A stretch of 64,000 nucleotides of DNA. Source: an uncultured Ulvibacter sp. (GTDB taxonomy: Bacteria; Bacteroidota; Bacteroidia; Flavobacteriales; Flavobacteriaceae). The notes under the pieces were generated by a model. The model was not told the DNA's origin. It saw nothing but the letters and a program-made list of their open reading frames with translations, and did no database searches. Positions within the stretch are counted from its first letter, which is position 1; each line of letters starts with the position of its first letter. A program made the position numbers and the translations under genes. Positions 18,461 through 28,364 of this stretch are shown piece by piece. The DNA lies in contig CALSSW010000001.1 of the NCBI GenBank assembly GCA_943789105.1, positions 728,908-792,907 of the forward strand, read 5' to 3'.

Positions 18461-19604
18461 TTTATGGCTTCAAAAAAATGAGGTTGGTAGTCCTTTAATA
18501 GTGTTGGATGCAATATATTTATGATATCTTTTAACACCAAATCTGGCCTATTTGGGGCTAATTCGTAATATATCACGCCGCCAGAGGCTCCTTTTTTGTT
18601 GGTAAAAGAAAAGATGTTGTCGTTTTTAAAGGCATCAAATTCTCCATAAACGGTATTAAAATCTAGCAGTTGTTCTTTGGCGGTAAACTGTCCCGGTGCC
18701 TATCCAAAAGTCTGCTTGTTGGCCTTTTTCTAAAACACTTTCTATATTTAAAGCAATACTGCCGGTGCCCTTTGTATCTCTCCAGAGATAGTCTCCATTG
18801 GCATCCTCAATAAAACGAGCAGCCCAGCTATCTCCCTTGGGCATGTACCAAATATCTTTATACATCGCGCCGCTTATAACCCTTGGTTTTAATGGTGTGT
18901 TTTGCGCTAACTTTTTGGCCTGGTTATAGTTGGTTTCAATGGTGTTAAAGATACTATCTGCCTGCTGGGTTTTGTTGTAAAGTGCTCCAAAAAACTTAAT
19001 CCATTCTGCTTTTCCAAGAGGGTGCGTTTCTCTCCAATCTGCGTTGATAAGAACTGGTATACCTGTATTTTTGTATAGTTTGCAGGCTTTTGTTATTTCC
19101 CTCTAAGGTAAATCCTACAACTACATCTGGGGCTAGCTCTAGCAATACCTCTGTATTTATATCTTGGTCGTTACCAAGTTCTTTGACCCTACCTTTTGAA
19201 ATATTATCACGTGTTTTTTTTGAAGAAATATATTTTAAATTAGGAAAACCAACCAGACTATTTTCTTCGCCAAGGGCTTCCAAAGACGGAATATGTGTGG
19301 TAGAGGTAACCACTATTTTATTTAATGGAATGCGCAGCACAGCATCATAGCTATCTGGGTTTTTGATAACAACATCCTTTTCTGCCAGCGCATATCTAAG
19401 CTGCTTTTTGGTGTTAGACTCCGGATTAACAATACTAATAACCGTGAAGTTTTCTACCTCTGATATCGTAAAACCTGTCGCATACTTAACCCCATTAGAC
19501 TGTGGGGTATTTTCTTGCTGAGTTGTTGGTTGTTTACAACAAACCAATAGCACAATACTAAGAAAAGCTGTAGCTATAAATTTAAAAAGAGAAGAACCGC
19601 TCAT
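18457..19604 (-). pseudogene. btuF: Cobalamin-type ABC substrate-binding lipoprotein BtuF (frameshifted twice, probably sequence error)
   Basis: A periplasmic binding protein with an N-terminal lipobox (SIVLLVCCKQ) that feeds the BtuCD importer. The first frame runs from 19604 to an extra base in the T-run 19068-19072. Removing that base restores QNTGIPVLINADWRETHPLGKAEWIKFFG. A second extra base in CCC 18692-18694 is needed to continue from DFWIGTG to QFTAKEQLLDFN and on to the natural stop TGA at 18457. The repaired protein is normal in length and has the family pattern (KIVVTSTTHIPSLEALG; VVVGFTLEGN). The Met codon 14 residues upstream of 19604 lies before the signal peptide and is not preferred. 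Calling it a pseudogene records the breaks; I think the living gene is intact. Confidence 0.8.
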
Positions 19605-19622
19605 TGTTTGTTTTTCAAAAAA

Positions 19623-19630
19623 CAAAAGTA
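19623..19630 (-). promoter_or_regulatory. Possible -7 element of the btuFCD promoter
   Basis: On the minus strand this is TACTTTTG, matching TAnnTTTG, 18 bases upstream of the btuF ATG. No TTG at the expected spacing is present, so the call is weak. Confidence 0.4.
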
Positions 19631-19677
19631 GTGAAACAATTATCAATTGAGTATTTTAATTATTAATTGGATTAGGG

Positions 19678-19705
19678 TTGTATTTAAAAATTAGCTCTAT
19701 TTTTA
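19678..19705 (+). promoter_or_regulatory. Possible promoter of the riboswitch-btuB transcript
   Basis: TTG (19678-19680), a 17-base spacer and TATTTTTA (19698-19705) resemble the consensus except for the last base. The position, just before the riboswitch, is what is expected. Confidence 0.45.
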
Positions 19706-19711
19706 CGTTAG

Positions 19712-19880
19712 TATTTTGGTTGGTACATTACGTATCATTAAAAGGGAATTTTGTGAAATGCAAAAGCTGTTCCCGCAACTGTAAGTCATCCATTTTTTTG
19801 GATCGTGTTTTCTTAAACCACTGTTTACAATCGTAAATGGGAAGGTCAGCACAAAGACAAGCCAGGAGACCTGCCATATT
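19712..19880 (+). ncRNA. Cobalamin riboswitch
   Basis: The leader carries the conserved core in order: AAAAGGGAAT, GTGAAA, GCTGTTCCCGCAACTGTAA, later GGGAAGGTC, and the B12 box GCCAGGAGACCTGCC at 19861-19875. This is the adenosylcobalamin-responsive element, sensing the vitamin and repressing the downstream gene, here btuB. Downstream, a TAGCC/GGCTA hairpin (19919-19936) followed by a T-rich run (19945-19955) could be a terminator, and a TTTCGG/CCGAAA hairpin (19979-19996) sits just before the btuB start codon. Either could be the expression platform. The rest of the 403-base gap 19605-20007 holds only the two candidate promoters. Confidence 0.96.
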
Positions 19881-20007
19881 CATCATAACAAACCTTCGGG
19901 ATAAAGGATTGTATGGTGTAGCCCCTGCTATGGCTATTCTGTACCTTATTTTTTCCTAATTTATTTATTAATGTAACATTTCGGCCTTGACCGAAAATAA
20001 ACAGTCT

Positions 20008-21970
20008 ATGAAAAAATTAGTAATCGCCCTATCACTATGCGCAACGAGCATACTTTCGGCACAACAATCACAAAAAACAGAGGCTTTAGACTCTGTAATG
20101 ATTACCACAAAAATCAATATTCCTAAAAAGAATAGCGGTAAGGTAGTAACCACTATCACAAGGGCACAACTTGATAACTCCCAAGGGCAATCTGTGGCTC
20201 AGGTATTAAACCAAATTGCTGGTTTTGAAATTAACGGAAGCCGAAGTAACGATGGGCAAAACTTAGGCTATTATGTTCGTGGAGGAAGAAACAGACAGGT
20301 GCTTGTTGTTGTAGATGGTGTTGCCGTTAATGACCCTTCATCTATTGCCAATGACTACGATTTACGTTTAATTGCTGCGCAAACTATAGAGCGTATAGAG
20401 GTTATTAAAGGAGCCTCAAGTGTTTTGTATGGCTCTGGAGCAGCAACGGCAGTAATTAGTATTACTACACTTACTGCCAGCAAAGATAAAATGCACGCTA
20501 GTTTTTCATCTTCTGTATCTACCAACCGCTCTGCAGAGGATAATAAGGGGGATTTAAAAAACCCCATTTAGAGTAACCACTCCCGCAGCACATACCTCAT
20601 TGTTTGATCTAAGCGGGACTCTAGCAAAAGTCTCTTACGATGTTAGTTTTACCTCTCGCTATGCTGATGGGTTATCTGCGGTAGAAGCCCACCCAAGATG
20701 CTTCGCAGGCATTTCTGTCTGACACCTACAGCCAGTACCAAGCTCGCGGAAGAGTAACCTATAAATTCAACAAAAACGTTTCTTACAGCCATAACTTTAG
20801 TTTTGGTAAAGTAAAGGCAGATTTTGATAATTTTGACTACACAGATGCAGCAAATCAAAATATTACAAAACAACTTACAACAGGTGGGCAGCTTCTATGG
20901 AAGTATAAAAAAGGAATGTTTGTGGTTAATGACTCTTACACGTGGATAGAGCGCGAGTTTTATTCTAGCTTCCCATCTAGGTTTGAGACCAAAGCTTATG
21001 GACTTGATGCTTATGCGTACATATAGGTGTAAGAGAAGATCTTACCGCACTAGTTGGTTTGGGTCATAACAGCAGTAGTTTTAGATCCTTTAGTGTTCCT
21101 TTTGGAGCCGCGCAGCTAGTTAAAGATTTGGATGATAGTATTGCCAATTTCAATACTTTTGATCCTTATGTAAACTTTAACTATATATCTTCTTTTGGAT
21201 TAAATATAAATGCGGGAGCACGTTTAAATATTCACAATCTGTATGGGTCTCATGTAGTATATAATATCAACCCATCATATTGTTTTAATATAGGGAAAGG
21301 TAGGTTGAAAGCTCTGGGTTCTTATAGCACAGCGTATATTACACCCTCTTTATTTCAAATACATACTCCAGGGTATGGCAATCTAGACCTACAACCTGAA
21401 GAAAATACAACTCTTGAGGGTGGTCTTGAATATACAAATGGTAGTGCACTGCGTATTAGCGCTGTGTATTTTGACAGAACAGAAACCAATTTTATAGATT
21501 TTGTAACCGTAGACCCAGATAATTTTGTGTATCAATACCAAAATATTAATGACATCTTCAATGCTAGTGGGCTAGAGGTGGAGGCTATGGTTAGCTTTAC
21601 TAAGCAATTTTCTTTGAATGCTAATTACACAAACACCCGCCCTGATGAGCGCTTTGCAATGCGTATACCAGAGCACAAGGCAAACGCAGTACTGGCATTC
21701 ACCACAGAAAAAGGACATGTTAGTTTAAATTATCAGTTTGCTGGAGATCGTGAAGATTCTTTTTTTAACAATGATACATTCACCACAGATGTTGTAACCC
21801 TAGATAGTTTTAGCACTCTAGATCTTACCCTAGCCAGAGAATTAGGCTTTACTGATGACATGCGTGTTTTTTTAAACTTGAGTAATATTTTAAACGAAGA
21901 TTATCAAGAATTATACAGATATCAAACCCGCGGGCGTAATATAACGGTAGGATTTACCTTAGGGCTATAG
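20008..21970 (+). pseudogene. btuB: TonB-dependent cobalamin receptor BtuB (three frameshifts, probably sequence error)
   Basis: The outer-membrane B12 receptor, starting at ATG 20008 with a signal peptide (LVIALSLCATSILSAQ). The plug domain is clear: LDNSQGQSVAQVLNQIAGFEI, YYVRGGRNRQVLVVVDGVAVNDP, IERIEVIKGASSVLYGSGA. The barrel ends in NLSNILNEDYQELYRYQTRGRNI...LGL. Breaks lie at an extra C in CCCC 20562-20565, an extra C in CCC 20688-20690, and a TA duplication or one-base loss around 21021-21026. Between them the reading frame resumes with good TonB-receptor sequence (for example YTWIEREFYSSFPSRFETK). It is under the cobalamin riboswitch and divergent from btuFCD. All breaks are indels in simple sequence. 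Confidence 0.88.
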
Positions 21971-21990
21971 CTTTTAATACTTTTTTATTC

Positions 21991-22022
21991 AAGCCACTGT
22001 CTATTTTGCAGTGGCTTTTTTT
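21991..22022 (+). terminator. Terminator of btuB
   Basis: The 9-bp stem AAGCCACTG/CAGTGGCTT with a 9-base loop is followed by a T-run. It starts 20 bases after the btuB stop. Confidence 0.93.
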
Positions 22023-22077
22023 GTTTGTATATTTAAACTTAATTATTCCCTAGTTACAGCATATTGATACTTTAAAT

Positions 22078-23624
22078 ATGCTTACAAAAGTTTTTGGAAG
22101 CGCCGTCTTTGGCGTTGAAGCCACCACCATTACCGTAGAGGTCCATGTAGATAAAGGAATTGGTTACCATTTGGTTGGCCTTCCAGATAATGCCATTAAA
22201 GAGAGTAATTTTAGGATTGCTGCTGCCCTGCAAAACAACGGTTATAAAATACCAGGTAAAAAAATAATTCTTAACATGTCTCCTGCAGATTTAAGAAAAG
22301 AAGGCTCTGCCTATGACCTCACACTGGCTATGGGGATATTGGCTGCAACTCGTCAAATAAAGTTGAAACATCTATTAGATAGCTACATCATAATGGGGGA
22401 GTTGTCTTTAGACGGAAACTTGCAACCAATTAGAGGTGCCCTATCTATAGCCATTAAAGCTAAAGAAGAAGGGTTTAAAGGTTTTATTTTACCAGAGCAA
22501 AATGCAAAAGAAGCCGCCATAGTAGAAGGGTTAGAGGTCTATGGTGTCACAAATATTTCTCAAGTGATTGCATATTTTGACTTAGCAACCCCACTTACAA
22601 AAATAACCATAGATTTACAGGCCGAGTTTTACAGACATCTAGAGCGTCCAGAATTTGACTTTGCAGATGTTAAAGGCCAACAATCTATAAAGCGGTGCAT
22701 GGAGATTGCCGCTGCTGGAGGACATAATATTATTTTAATTGGCCCGCCAGGATCTGGAAAAACAATGTTAGCAAAAAGACTACCGTCTATTTTACCTCCT
22801 ATGACCCTGCAGGAAAGTCTTGAGACAACAAAAATACACAGTGTAGCCGGCAGAACATTACAAAAATCAGGTATCATGACATCTAGACCCTTTAGGAGCC
22901 CGCACCACACCACACTATATCTGATGTGGCTCTTGTGGGCGGAGGCCAATACCCTCAGCCTGGAGAAATTTCTTTGGCACACAACGGAGTGCTATTTTTG
23001 GATGAACTGCCAGAATTTAAAAGAGGCGTTCTGGAGGTAATGCGCCAACCTCTTGAAGACAGAGATGTAACCATATCTAGAGCTCGTTTTACGGTTACCT
23101 ATCCTGCAAGTTTTATGCTGGTGGCAAGCATGAATCCCAGCCCAAGTGGGTATTTTAATGATCCAGATGCGCCTGTGCAATCATCACCCGGGGAAATGCA
23201 GCGGTATTTGGGTAAAATTTCTGGCCCCTTATTGGATAGAATAGACATACATATAGAGGTAACTCCTGTGCCGTTTGAAAAGTTAAGTGATACGGCTAGG
23301 GCAGAGCCAAGCTCGTCAATACGGACGCGAGTAACAAAGGCAAGAGAAATACAAAGCGTTCGTTTTATAGAAAACGAGCACATTCATTACAATGCTCAAA
23401 TGGGTGTAAAACAAATTAGAAATCACTGCGCCTTAGACCCAGAATCCATGACACTACTCAAGGCAGCGATGGAAAAATTAAATCTCTCGGCAAGAGCTTA
23501 TGATCGTATCTTAAAAGTAGCGCGCACCATCGCAGATTTAAGTGACTGCAATGCTATAAGCCCAAATCATATCTCTGAGGCAATACAATATAGAAGTCTA
23601 GATAGAGATGGCTGGTTTGGATAG
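22078..23624 (+). pseudogene. YifB/ComM family Mg-chelatase-like AAA+ ATPase (one frameshift, probably sequence error)
   Basis: The ComM/YifB family acts in branch migration during natural transformation in some bacteria. The N-terminal Lon-protease-S5-like domain starts MLTKVFGSAVFGVEATTITVE. The Walker A is LIGPPGSGKTMLAKRLPSILP (about residues 221-241). Walker B and the following family block, [32 protein letters not shown], are in the second frame. The break is at ACTATATCTG (about 22914-22922): taking out one TA gives [28 protein letters not shown] and a continuous protein of about 515 residues ending at 23624. The C-terminal domain ([21 protein letters not shown]) is normal. Confidence 0.9.
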
Positions 23625-23714
23625 TATTTTCAGCCTTAATAACAGTTAATATAACAGTAGTATAAATTATAGTTCATTTTAAGGGATGTGTATATTTCTG
23701 AAGTAAAAAAAATA

Positions 23715-23722
23715 TACCTTTG
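23715..23722 (+). promoter_or_regulatory. -7 element before the porin gene
   Basis: TACCTTTG fits TAnnTTTG, 19 bases before the porin ATG at 23742. No TTG at -33 is seen. Confidence 0.5.
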
Positions 23723-23741
23723 TTAAATACGTTACTGCAAC

Positions 23742-25664
23742 ATGAAACAGTTTTTTTCATTAGTTTTTCTTTGTCTTTGGGTTTGTACTGCAGCCGCTCA
23801 AAGCCAAGATACGCCCTTGGATGAACAGAAAATTGAAAACAAAAAACCGCCTATATCTTTATATAAGTTTATCTCTCACCAAAGAGATACCACCTATTTG
23901 GACACCACATTAACCATTCAAAAAAGTTATAAATTCAACTATTTGCGCAGTGATACTTTTGAGTTATTGCCATTCTCTAACGTAGGGCAGACTTATAACG
24001 CCCTGGCTATTAATACTACATCCAAAAGACTAACCCCTTTATTTGCGGCGCAATCTCACCATTATAATTACAAAGAGATTACGGATGTTAGTTATTTTAA
24101 CGTGCCCACACCCTTAACCGAAATTTATTTTAAAACTGCCTTTGAGCAAGGGCAGCAATTAAATGCTTTTTTCACTATTAATACCAGTAAACAATTTAAT
24201 TTTTCTTTGGCCTACCAAGGGGTACGCTCTTTGGGTAACTACCAGCAAAGTCTCACAAGCACGGGTAATTTATTGATAACATCAAACTATTTCTCAAAAA
24301 ACAATCGCTATAATGTTAGGTTTCATGTAGCATCTCATGATATCTTAAATAGAGAAAACGGGGGTCTTACAGATAATTCTATAGCTCTTTTTACTAATGA
24401 CGATCCAGAATTTAGCGATCGGGGTAGGCTAGATGTAAACTTTGAAGATGCAGAAAATAACCTCAAAGGTCTACGGTTTTATATGAGCCAGGAGTATTCC
24501 TTAATTCAAAAAGTAGATAGCACAAGTACCACCGCTCTAACTTTAGGAAACAGCATTTGGTATGAAGAAAAACTGTTTGAATACCGTCAAAACACTGCCT
24601 ATGAGCAGTATGGAGCATCTTATGAACCTACAGATTTATTCAACAAAACAACGCTTGAAGATTTTAACATACAGGCCTATGCAAGGCTTGACAATACACT
24701 ACTTGGAAATTTTAAGGTCTTTACAACTCTTACAGATTACAATTACGGGTATAATTCTGTACTAAATTTAGATAATGGCCAGATTCCTAACAGAATAAAA
24801 GATAATATAGTATCTGTAGGGGGCGCGTATCAAAAACAGTACAAGGGTTTTGATATAGCGGCAGAGGCTGCTCTAAATGTAAGCGGCGCAACAACTGGTA
24901 ATTATATTAATGCAGCAGCGGGTTATAGCTTAAATGAAGACACTAGAGTGCAAGGATCAATAAAGATGCACAACACAGCACCTAATTTTAATTTTCAATT
25001 ATACCAAAGTGACTATGTAAACTATAACTGGAAAACCCAGTTTAATACTATTAAAACCCAGGAGCTTGGTTTTGATGTGTGGTCTAAAAAAATTGCCAAT
25101 GTATCTTTTAATTACATAGGGATTGATGATTATACTTATTTTGCTATTAACCCATCACAATCTCAAGAAGACACTTTTTTAAGACCAACACCACAGCAAT
25201 ATACCTCTAGGGTAAATTATCTAAAGATAAAGGCAGAGAGAGAATTTAATTGGAGAGGGTTTGCTTTAAATAATACCATAATGTATCAAAATGTATTAAG
25301 TGGCAGTACTGTTTTTAATGTACCTGAGTTTATTACTCGCCAATCATTGTATTATCAGGATCAGATATTTAAAAACGCTTTGTTTTTCCAGACGGGAGTT
25401 AACTTGAAGTATTTCACCAAATATAATAGTAATAGCTATGATCCTGTTCTTGCAGAGTTTTATGTACAAAACGAACAAGAAATAGGGAACTTCCCTATGA
25501 TAGATTTATTTTTTAATGCAAAAATACGTCAAACAAGAATTTTTGTAACCTGGGAACATTTTAATGCTTTGTTTTCTAACACGAACCAATATTTCTCTGC
25601 TCCAGGGTATCCTTACAGAGAGTCTTTAATTAGGTTTGGTCTTGTTTGGGATTTCTTTTTGTAG
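23742..25664 (+). CDS. Putative outer-membrane porin (Porin_10 type)
   Basis: A 640-residue exported protein. The signal peptide ends near VCTAAAQS. The body alternates polar and aromatic residues in beta-strand pattern (for example FNFSLAYQGVRSLGNYQQSLTSTGNLLITSNYFSKNNRYNV split over several strands) and ends in an aromatic strand, LIRFGLVWDFFL, as outer-membrane barrels do. It matches the 'putative porin' family common in Bacteroidota. The solute is unknown. It stands alone between yifB and the polysaccharide locus. Confidence 0.85.
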   Translation: MKQFFSLVFLCLWVCTAAAQSQDTPLDEQKIENKKPPISLYKFISHQRDTTYLDTTLTIQKSYKFNYLRSDTFELLPFSNVGQTYNALAINTTSKRLTPLFAAQSHHYNYKEITDVSYFNVPTPLTEIYFKTAFEQGQQLNAFFTINTSKQFNFSLAYQGVRSLGNYQQSLTSTGNLLITSNYFSKNNRYNVRFHVASHDILNRENGGLTDNSIALFTNDDPEFSDRGRLDVNFEDAENNLKGLRFYMSQEYSLIQKVDSTSTTALTLGNSIWYEEKLFEYRQNTAYEQYGASYEPTDLFNKTTLEDFNIQAYARLDNTLLGNFKVFTTLTDYNYGYNSVLNLDNGQIPNRIKDNIVSVGGAYQKQYKGFDIAAEAALNVSGATTGNYINAAAGYSLNEDTRVQGSIKMHNTAPNFNFQLYQSDYVNYNWKTQFNTIKTQELGFDVWSKKIANVSFNYIGIDDYTYFAINPSQSQEDTFLRPTPQQYTSRVNYLKIKAEREFNWRGFALNNTIMYQNVLSGSTVFNVPEFITRQSLYYQDQIFKNALFFQTGVNLKYFTKYNSNSYDPVLAEFYVQNEQEIGNFPMIDLFFNAKIRQTRIFVTWEHFNALFSNTNQYFSAPGYPYRESLIRFGLVWDFFL

Positions 25665-25817
25665 TGTGGTTTTATCTTTGGTGTAAAAGACACATTGTTC
25701 TTGAAGTATATATTTTATAATTATAACACAAAAAAAATATAGTAATTAATGTTGTTTATTTTTTTAAAATGGATGTTTTATTAAAAAAAGAATATTCATC
25801 TACTCACCCAATTAATA

Positions 25818-25847
25818 TTGAATTTAATAACAAGTTTTGTAAGTTTG
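25818..25847 (+). promoter_or_regulatory. Consensus promoter at the head of the polysaccharide locus
   Basis: TTG (25818-25820), exactly 19 bases, then TAAGTTTG (25840-25847) matches the Bacteroidota consensus. It lies 107 bases before the WecA-type gene, leaving a short untranslated leader. The rest of 25665-25954 is AT-rich with no other feature that I recognise. Confidence 0.75.
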
Positions 25848-25954
25848 TTTTCATTTACAAGTAAATATTAATCTCACATTTATCTGTTTAACGTCACAAT
25901 TAATTACATAAAGTTGTAAGTTTAAAATTAGTTATATTAAAGTCGTTTATTAAC

Positions 25955-27034
25955 ATGATACAGGATTCTTTAGAATATATTGGAAGCAGTATTTTATTAT
26001 ACGGTTTTTTAGCATTGCTATTTGCGGCTATTCTTTCTTTTTATTTTGTTCCCACCATCCGTAAATTAGCAATGTCTAAAAATCTTACAGACTCGCCATC
26101 TGCAAGAAAATCTCATGCAGCAGAAGTTCCTGTTTTAGGCGGAGTTGCTATATATATGGCGGCAGCTTTTTCTATTTTTATAGTTGCTTACCTTTTTCCC
26201 TCAAAAATAGAAACTAGTGCTTTTTTTTTATTAGCTTTTGGCTCTATGATGCTCTTATTTGTTGGTGTTGTAGATGATATTGTGGGGTTAAAACCTCTTC
26301 ACAAACTCACTTTTCAGCTTATAGTTTCTTTTGTGTTAATTCATAACACACCTCTATATATTAACCACATGAATGGGCTTTTTGGTTTTTCTGAAATAGC
26401 GTATATCTCTTCTTTATTGCTTTCTGTCTTTGTGTACGTAGTATTTATAAACATGCTAAATATCATTGATGGTATTGATGGATTGGCTTCAGGGATATCT
26501 GTTGTTGCTTTTTTATTTTTTGCATATGTTTCATTTTTTGAGTTTTATTATTTTAATATGCTTATTAGCATGGCGGGAGTAGGATGCCTTCTTCCTTTTA
26601 TGTATTTCAATATGTTTTCTGATAAGAAAATATTTCTTGGAGATAACGGCTCTCTAGTAATGGGTGTTATCTTGGGGTATCTAAGTCTCGATTATATTTA
26701 TGTTGATACTACATCAACTGAATTACTATTTGGCGGTAATAAAATAGTAATATTAATGTCTTTATTTTCTTATCCTCTTGTAGATACCCTGCGTGTTTTT
26801 GTGGCAAGAATTTTAAGGAAAAAAAGTCCTTTCTCGGCAGATAAAAATCACATTCACCATCATTTATTACGTCTTGGTTTATCTCATCGAAAGGCTACGC
26901 TACTTATTTTGATCTACACCTGTTTTATAACTTGCGTTTCATTTTCAATAAAAAGTGTTGATATAAATGTTGCCTTCTTTATTTTGTTAATACTCGCGGT
27001 CACCATTATATGCATTCCTCTCGTTTTTAATTAA
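25955..27034 (+). CDS. WecA-type undecaprenyl-phosphate glycosyl-1-phosphate transferase
   Basis: A 359-residue polytopic membrane enzyme of the MraY/WecA family (GT4 phospho-sugar transferase superfamily). It has the conserved cytoplasmic motifs RKSHAAEVPVLGG, FVGVVDDIVGLKP, NIIDGIDGLASG and FLGDNGSLVMG, and the HIHHHLLRLGLSHRKA box. It transfers a sugar-1-phosphate, most often GlcNAc-1-P, to undecaprenyl phosphate, the first lipid-linked step of repeat-unit assembly. It is the first gene of the capsule locus, with a consensus promoter upstream. It ends shortly after the last membrane helix. Confidence 0.92.
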   Translation: MIQDSLEYIGSSILLYGFLALLFAAILSFYFVPTIRKLAMSKNLTDSPSARKSHAAEVPVLGGVAIYMAAAFSIFIVAYLFPSKIETSAFFLLAFGSMMLLFVGVVDDIVGLKPLHKLTFQLIVSFVLIHNTPLYINHMNGLFGFSEIAYISSLLLSVFVYVVFINMLNIIDGIDGLASGISVVAFLFFAYVSFFEFYYFNMLISMAGVGCLLPFMYFNMFSDKKIFLGDNGSLVMGVILGYLSLDYIYVDTTSTELLFGGNKIVILMSLFSYPLVDTLRVFVARILRKKSPFSADKNHIHHHLLRLGLSHRKATLLILIYTCFITCVSFSIKSVDINVAFFILLILAVTIICIPLVFN

Positions 27035-27368
27035 AAATGATGCCGGCTCTATATCTCTTAGAAAAAAAGCTTGAGTTACATTGCATTAAACCTTTTACTA
27101 TTCATCGTATATTTTCACTCATTTATTTGGTAGAGAGGGGCTAATTTTAGCCCAAAAACAAGGCGTAAAATACTTTTTTTGCTCACAAAATTGTAATAAT
27201 TTTGATTTACACTTGCAAGTTACGTAAGTGGTTATATTTTAATTACTTAGCCTCTTTGATGTAAGTCAAGCAGGCGAAGCCGTTTAGTAAATTAACCAAC
27301 TATTTTTTTAAAATTTTACTAAGTAAAAAAATAATATTCTAATCTAGAACCTTTCATTTGTAACAATA
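27035..27368 (+). other. 334-base intergenic region inside the polysaccharide locus
   Basis: No gene is visible. It holds a GGGCTAA/TTAGCCC hairpin with a 2-base loop (27138-27153), a TTTTACT/AGTAAAA inverted repeat just before the next gene (27316-27330 region), and a TAATTTTG -7-like motif at 27197 without a matching -33 box. It separates the wecA-type gene from the rest of the locus, so it may carry a second promoter or leader, but nothing proves this. Confidence 0.5.
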
Positions 27369-27797
27369 ATGCCCATGAAAAAAAACGCAATCATTGTTTC
27401 GGGATATTTTAACCCCTTACATAAAGGACATCTTGAGTATTTTCAAAATGCCAAAAAGTTGGCAGACTTTCTTTTTGTTATTGTTAATAGTGACCATCAA
27501 AGAGCTTTAAAACAAAGTAAGGAATTTCAGCTAGAGCAGGAGCGCATGCTTATCGTATCTAGCCTCAGGGTTGTAGATACCGTTATATTGTCTATAGATA
27601 AAGACAGAACAGTTTGCCAAACTATTGCCAGTATTGCCAGGGAGTATGGACAAGAGTATGATTTAGCTTTTGCAAATGGGGGAGACCAAAACAATAATAC
27701 CATACCAGAGCGTCCCATTTGTGAGAAGATGGGTATTGCGCTTCTAGACGGTTTGGGAGATAAAATACAATCAAGCAGCTGGCTTTTAAAAAAATAG
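27369..27797 (+). CDS. Cytidylyltransferase-like nucleotidyltransferase
   Basis: A 142-residue single-domain nucleotidyltransferase of the TagD/RfaE-domain-II type. The HxGH nucleotide-binding motif is in GYFNPLHKGHLEYF (about residues 12-25) and the C-terminal ISSS-like motif is KIQSSSWLL. The motif NGGDQNNNTIPE is typical of the sugar-phosphate adenylyl/cytidylyltransferase branch. A likely role is activation of a polyol- or heptose-phosphate for the glycan, but the substrate is not visible. A small TGGCAG/CTGCCA hairpin (27801-27819) follows, then the cupin gene. The alternative ATG two codons downstream is equally possible as start. Confidence 0.85.
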   Translation: MPMKKNAIIVSGYFNPLHKGHLEYFQNAKKLADFLFVIVNSDHQRALKQSKEFQLEQERMLIVSSLRVVDTVILSIDKDRTVCQTIASIAREYGQEYDLAFANGGDQNNNTIPERPICEKMGIALLDGLGDKIQSSSWLLKK

Positions 27798-27818
27798 TTT
27801 TGGCAGATATTTACTGCC

Positions 27819-28288
27819 ATAGAAAAAGAGCTTACTTAAGCACAATTTAAAGATAGACACCTATGACCATTCCCGTCCTTGGGGAGGTTTCTTTGTAATT
27901 CAAGAAGAAGATGCGCAGCGGTTCTCTAATATTTATTTTGATGGCTTTAATATAGATACACTTCGCAAGGCAGGAAAACTGAGTCCAAAAATACTATTGG
28001 TAAAACCTCAGGCAAGACTATCTTGGCAATACCACCACAGAAGAGCTGAGACCTGGCGTGTTGTAGAGGGGCCGGTAGGCGTTATTAGAAGTTTTGATAA
28101 TGACGCAAAAAGCAGTTATTACTCACCAAGAAGGGGATATTATCACCCTTAAAAAAAGGGAGCGTCACCGTCTAATAGGTCTTGAGAGTTGGGGTATTAT
28201 TGCAGAGTTTTGGCAGCATACAGACGCTTCATTTCTATCAAACGAAGATGATATTGTACGATTGCAGGATGACTACGCTAGAGAATAA
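27819..28288 (+). pseudogene. Cupin domain protein, phosphomannose-isomerase-like (frameshifted)
   Basis: Reading the plus strand gives KHNLKIDTYDHSRPWGGFFVI, then KILLVKPQARLSWQYHHRRAETWRVVEGPVGVIRSF, a classic sugar-isomerase cupin with metal histidines HH and E. After an indel near 28105 the second frame completes it: QKAVITHQEGDIITLKKRERHRLIGLESWGIIAEFWQHTD...DDYARE. A further extra T at about 27835 separates this from a plausible N-terminus EKELTKHNLKI, whose first codon reads ATA (27819), so the exact start is uncertain. Relatives are the C-terminal half of type II mannose-6-phosphate isomerases. It directly follows the cytidylyltransferase, a pairing that suggests one pathway. Confidence 0.72.
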
Positions 28289-28364
28289 TTATTAATTAAT
28301 GATAACAAAAAATCAGTATTTAAAAGATAGTGGTTATTCAACCTTAAATTATTTTGAATAAAAA

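Noticed and set aside
18656..23624. Reading btuF, btuB and yifB as true pseudogenes
   Set aside because: The breaks are one- or two-base indels in simple sequence, the repaired proteins keep all conserved motifs, and nearby unrelated genes show the same type of break. Sequence error is simpler.
25673..25680. TATCTTTG just after the porin gene as a promoter for the polysaccharide locus
   Set aside because: No TTG at suitable spacing, and a full TTG-N19-TAAGTTTG promoter lies closer to the first gene at 25818-25847.
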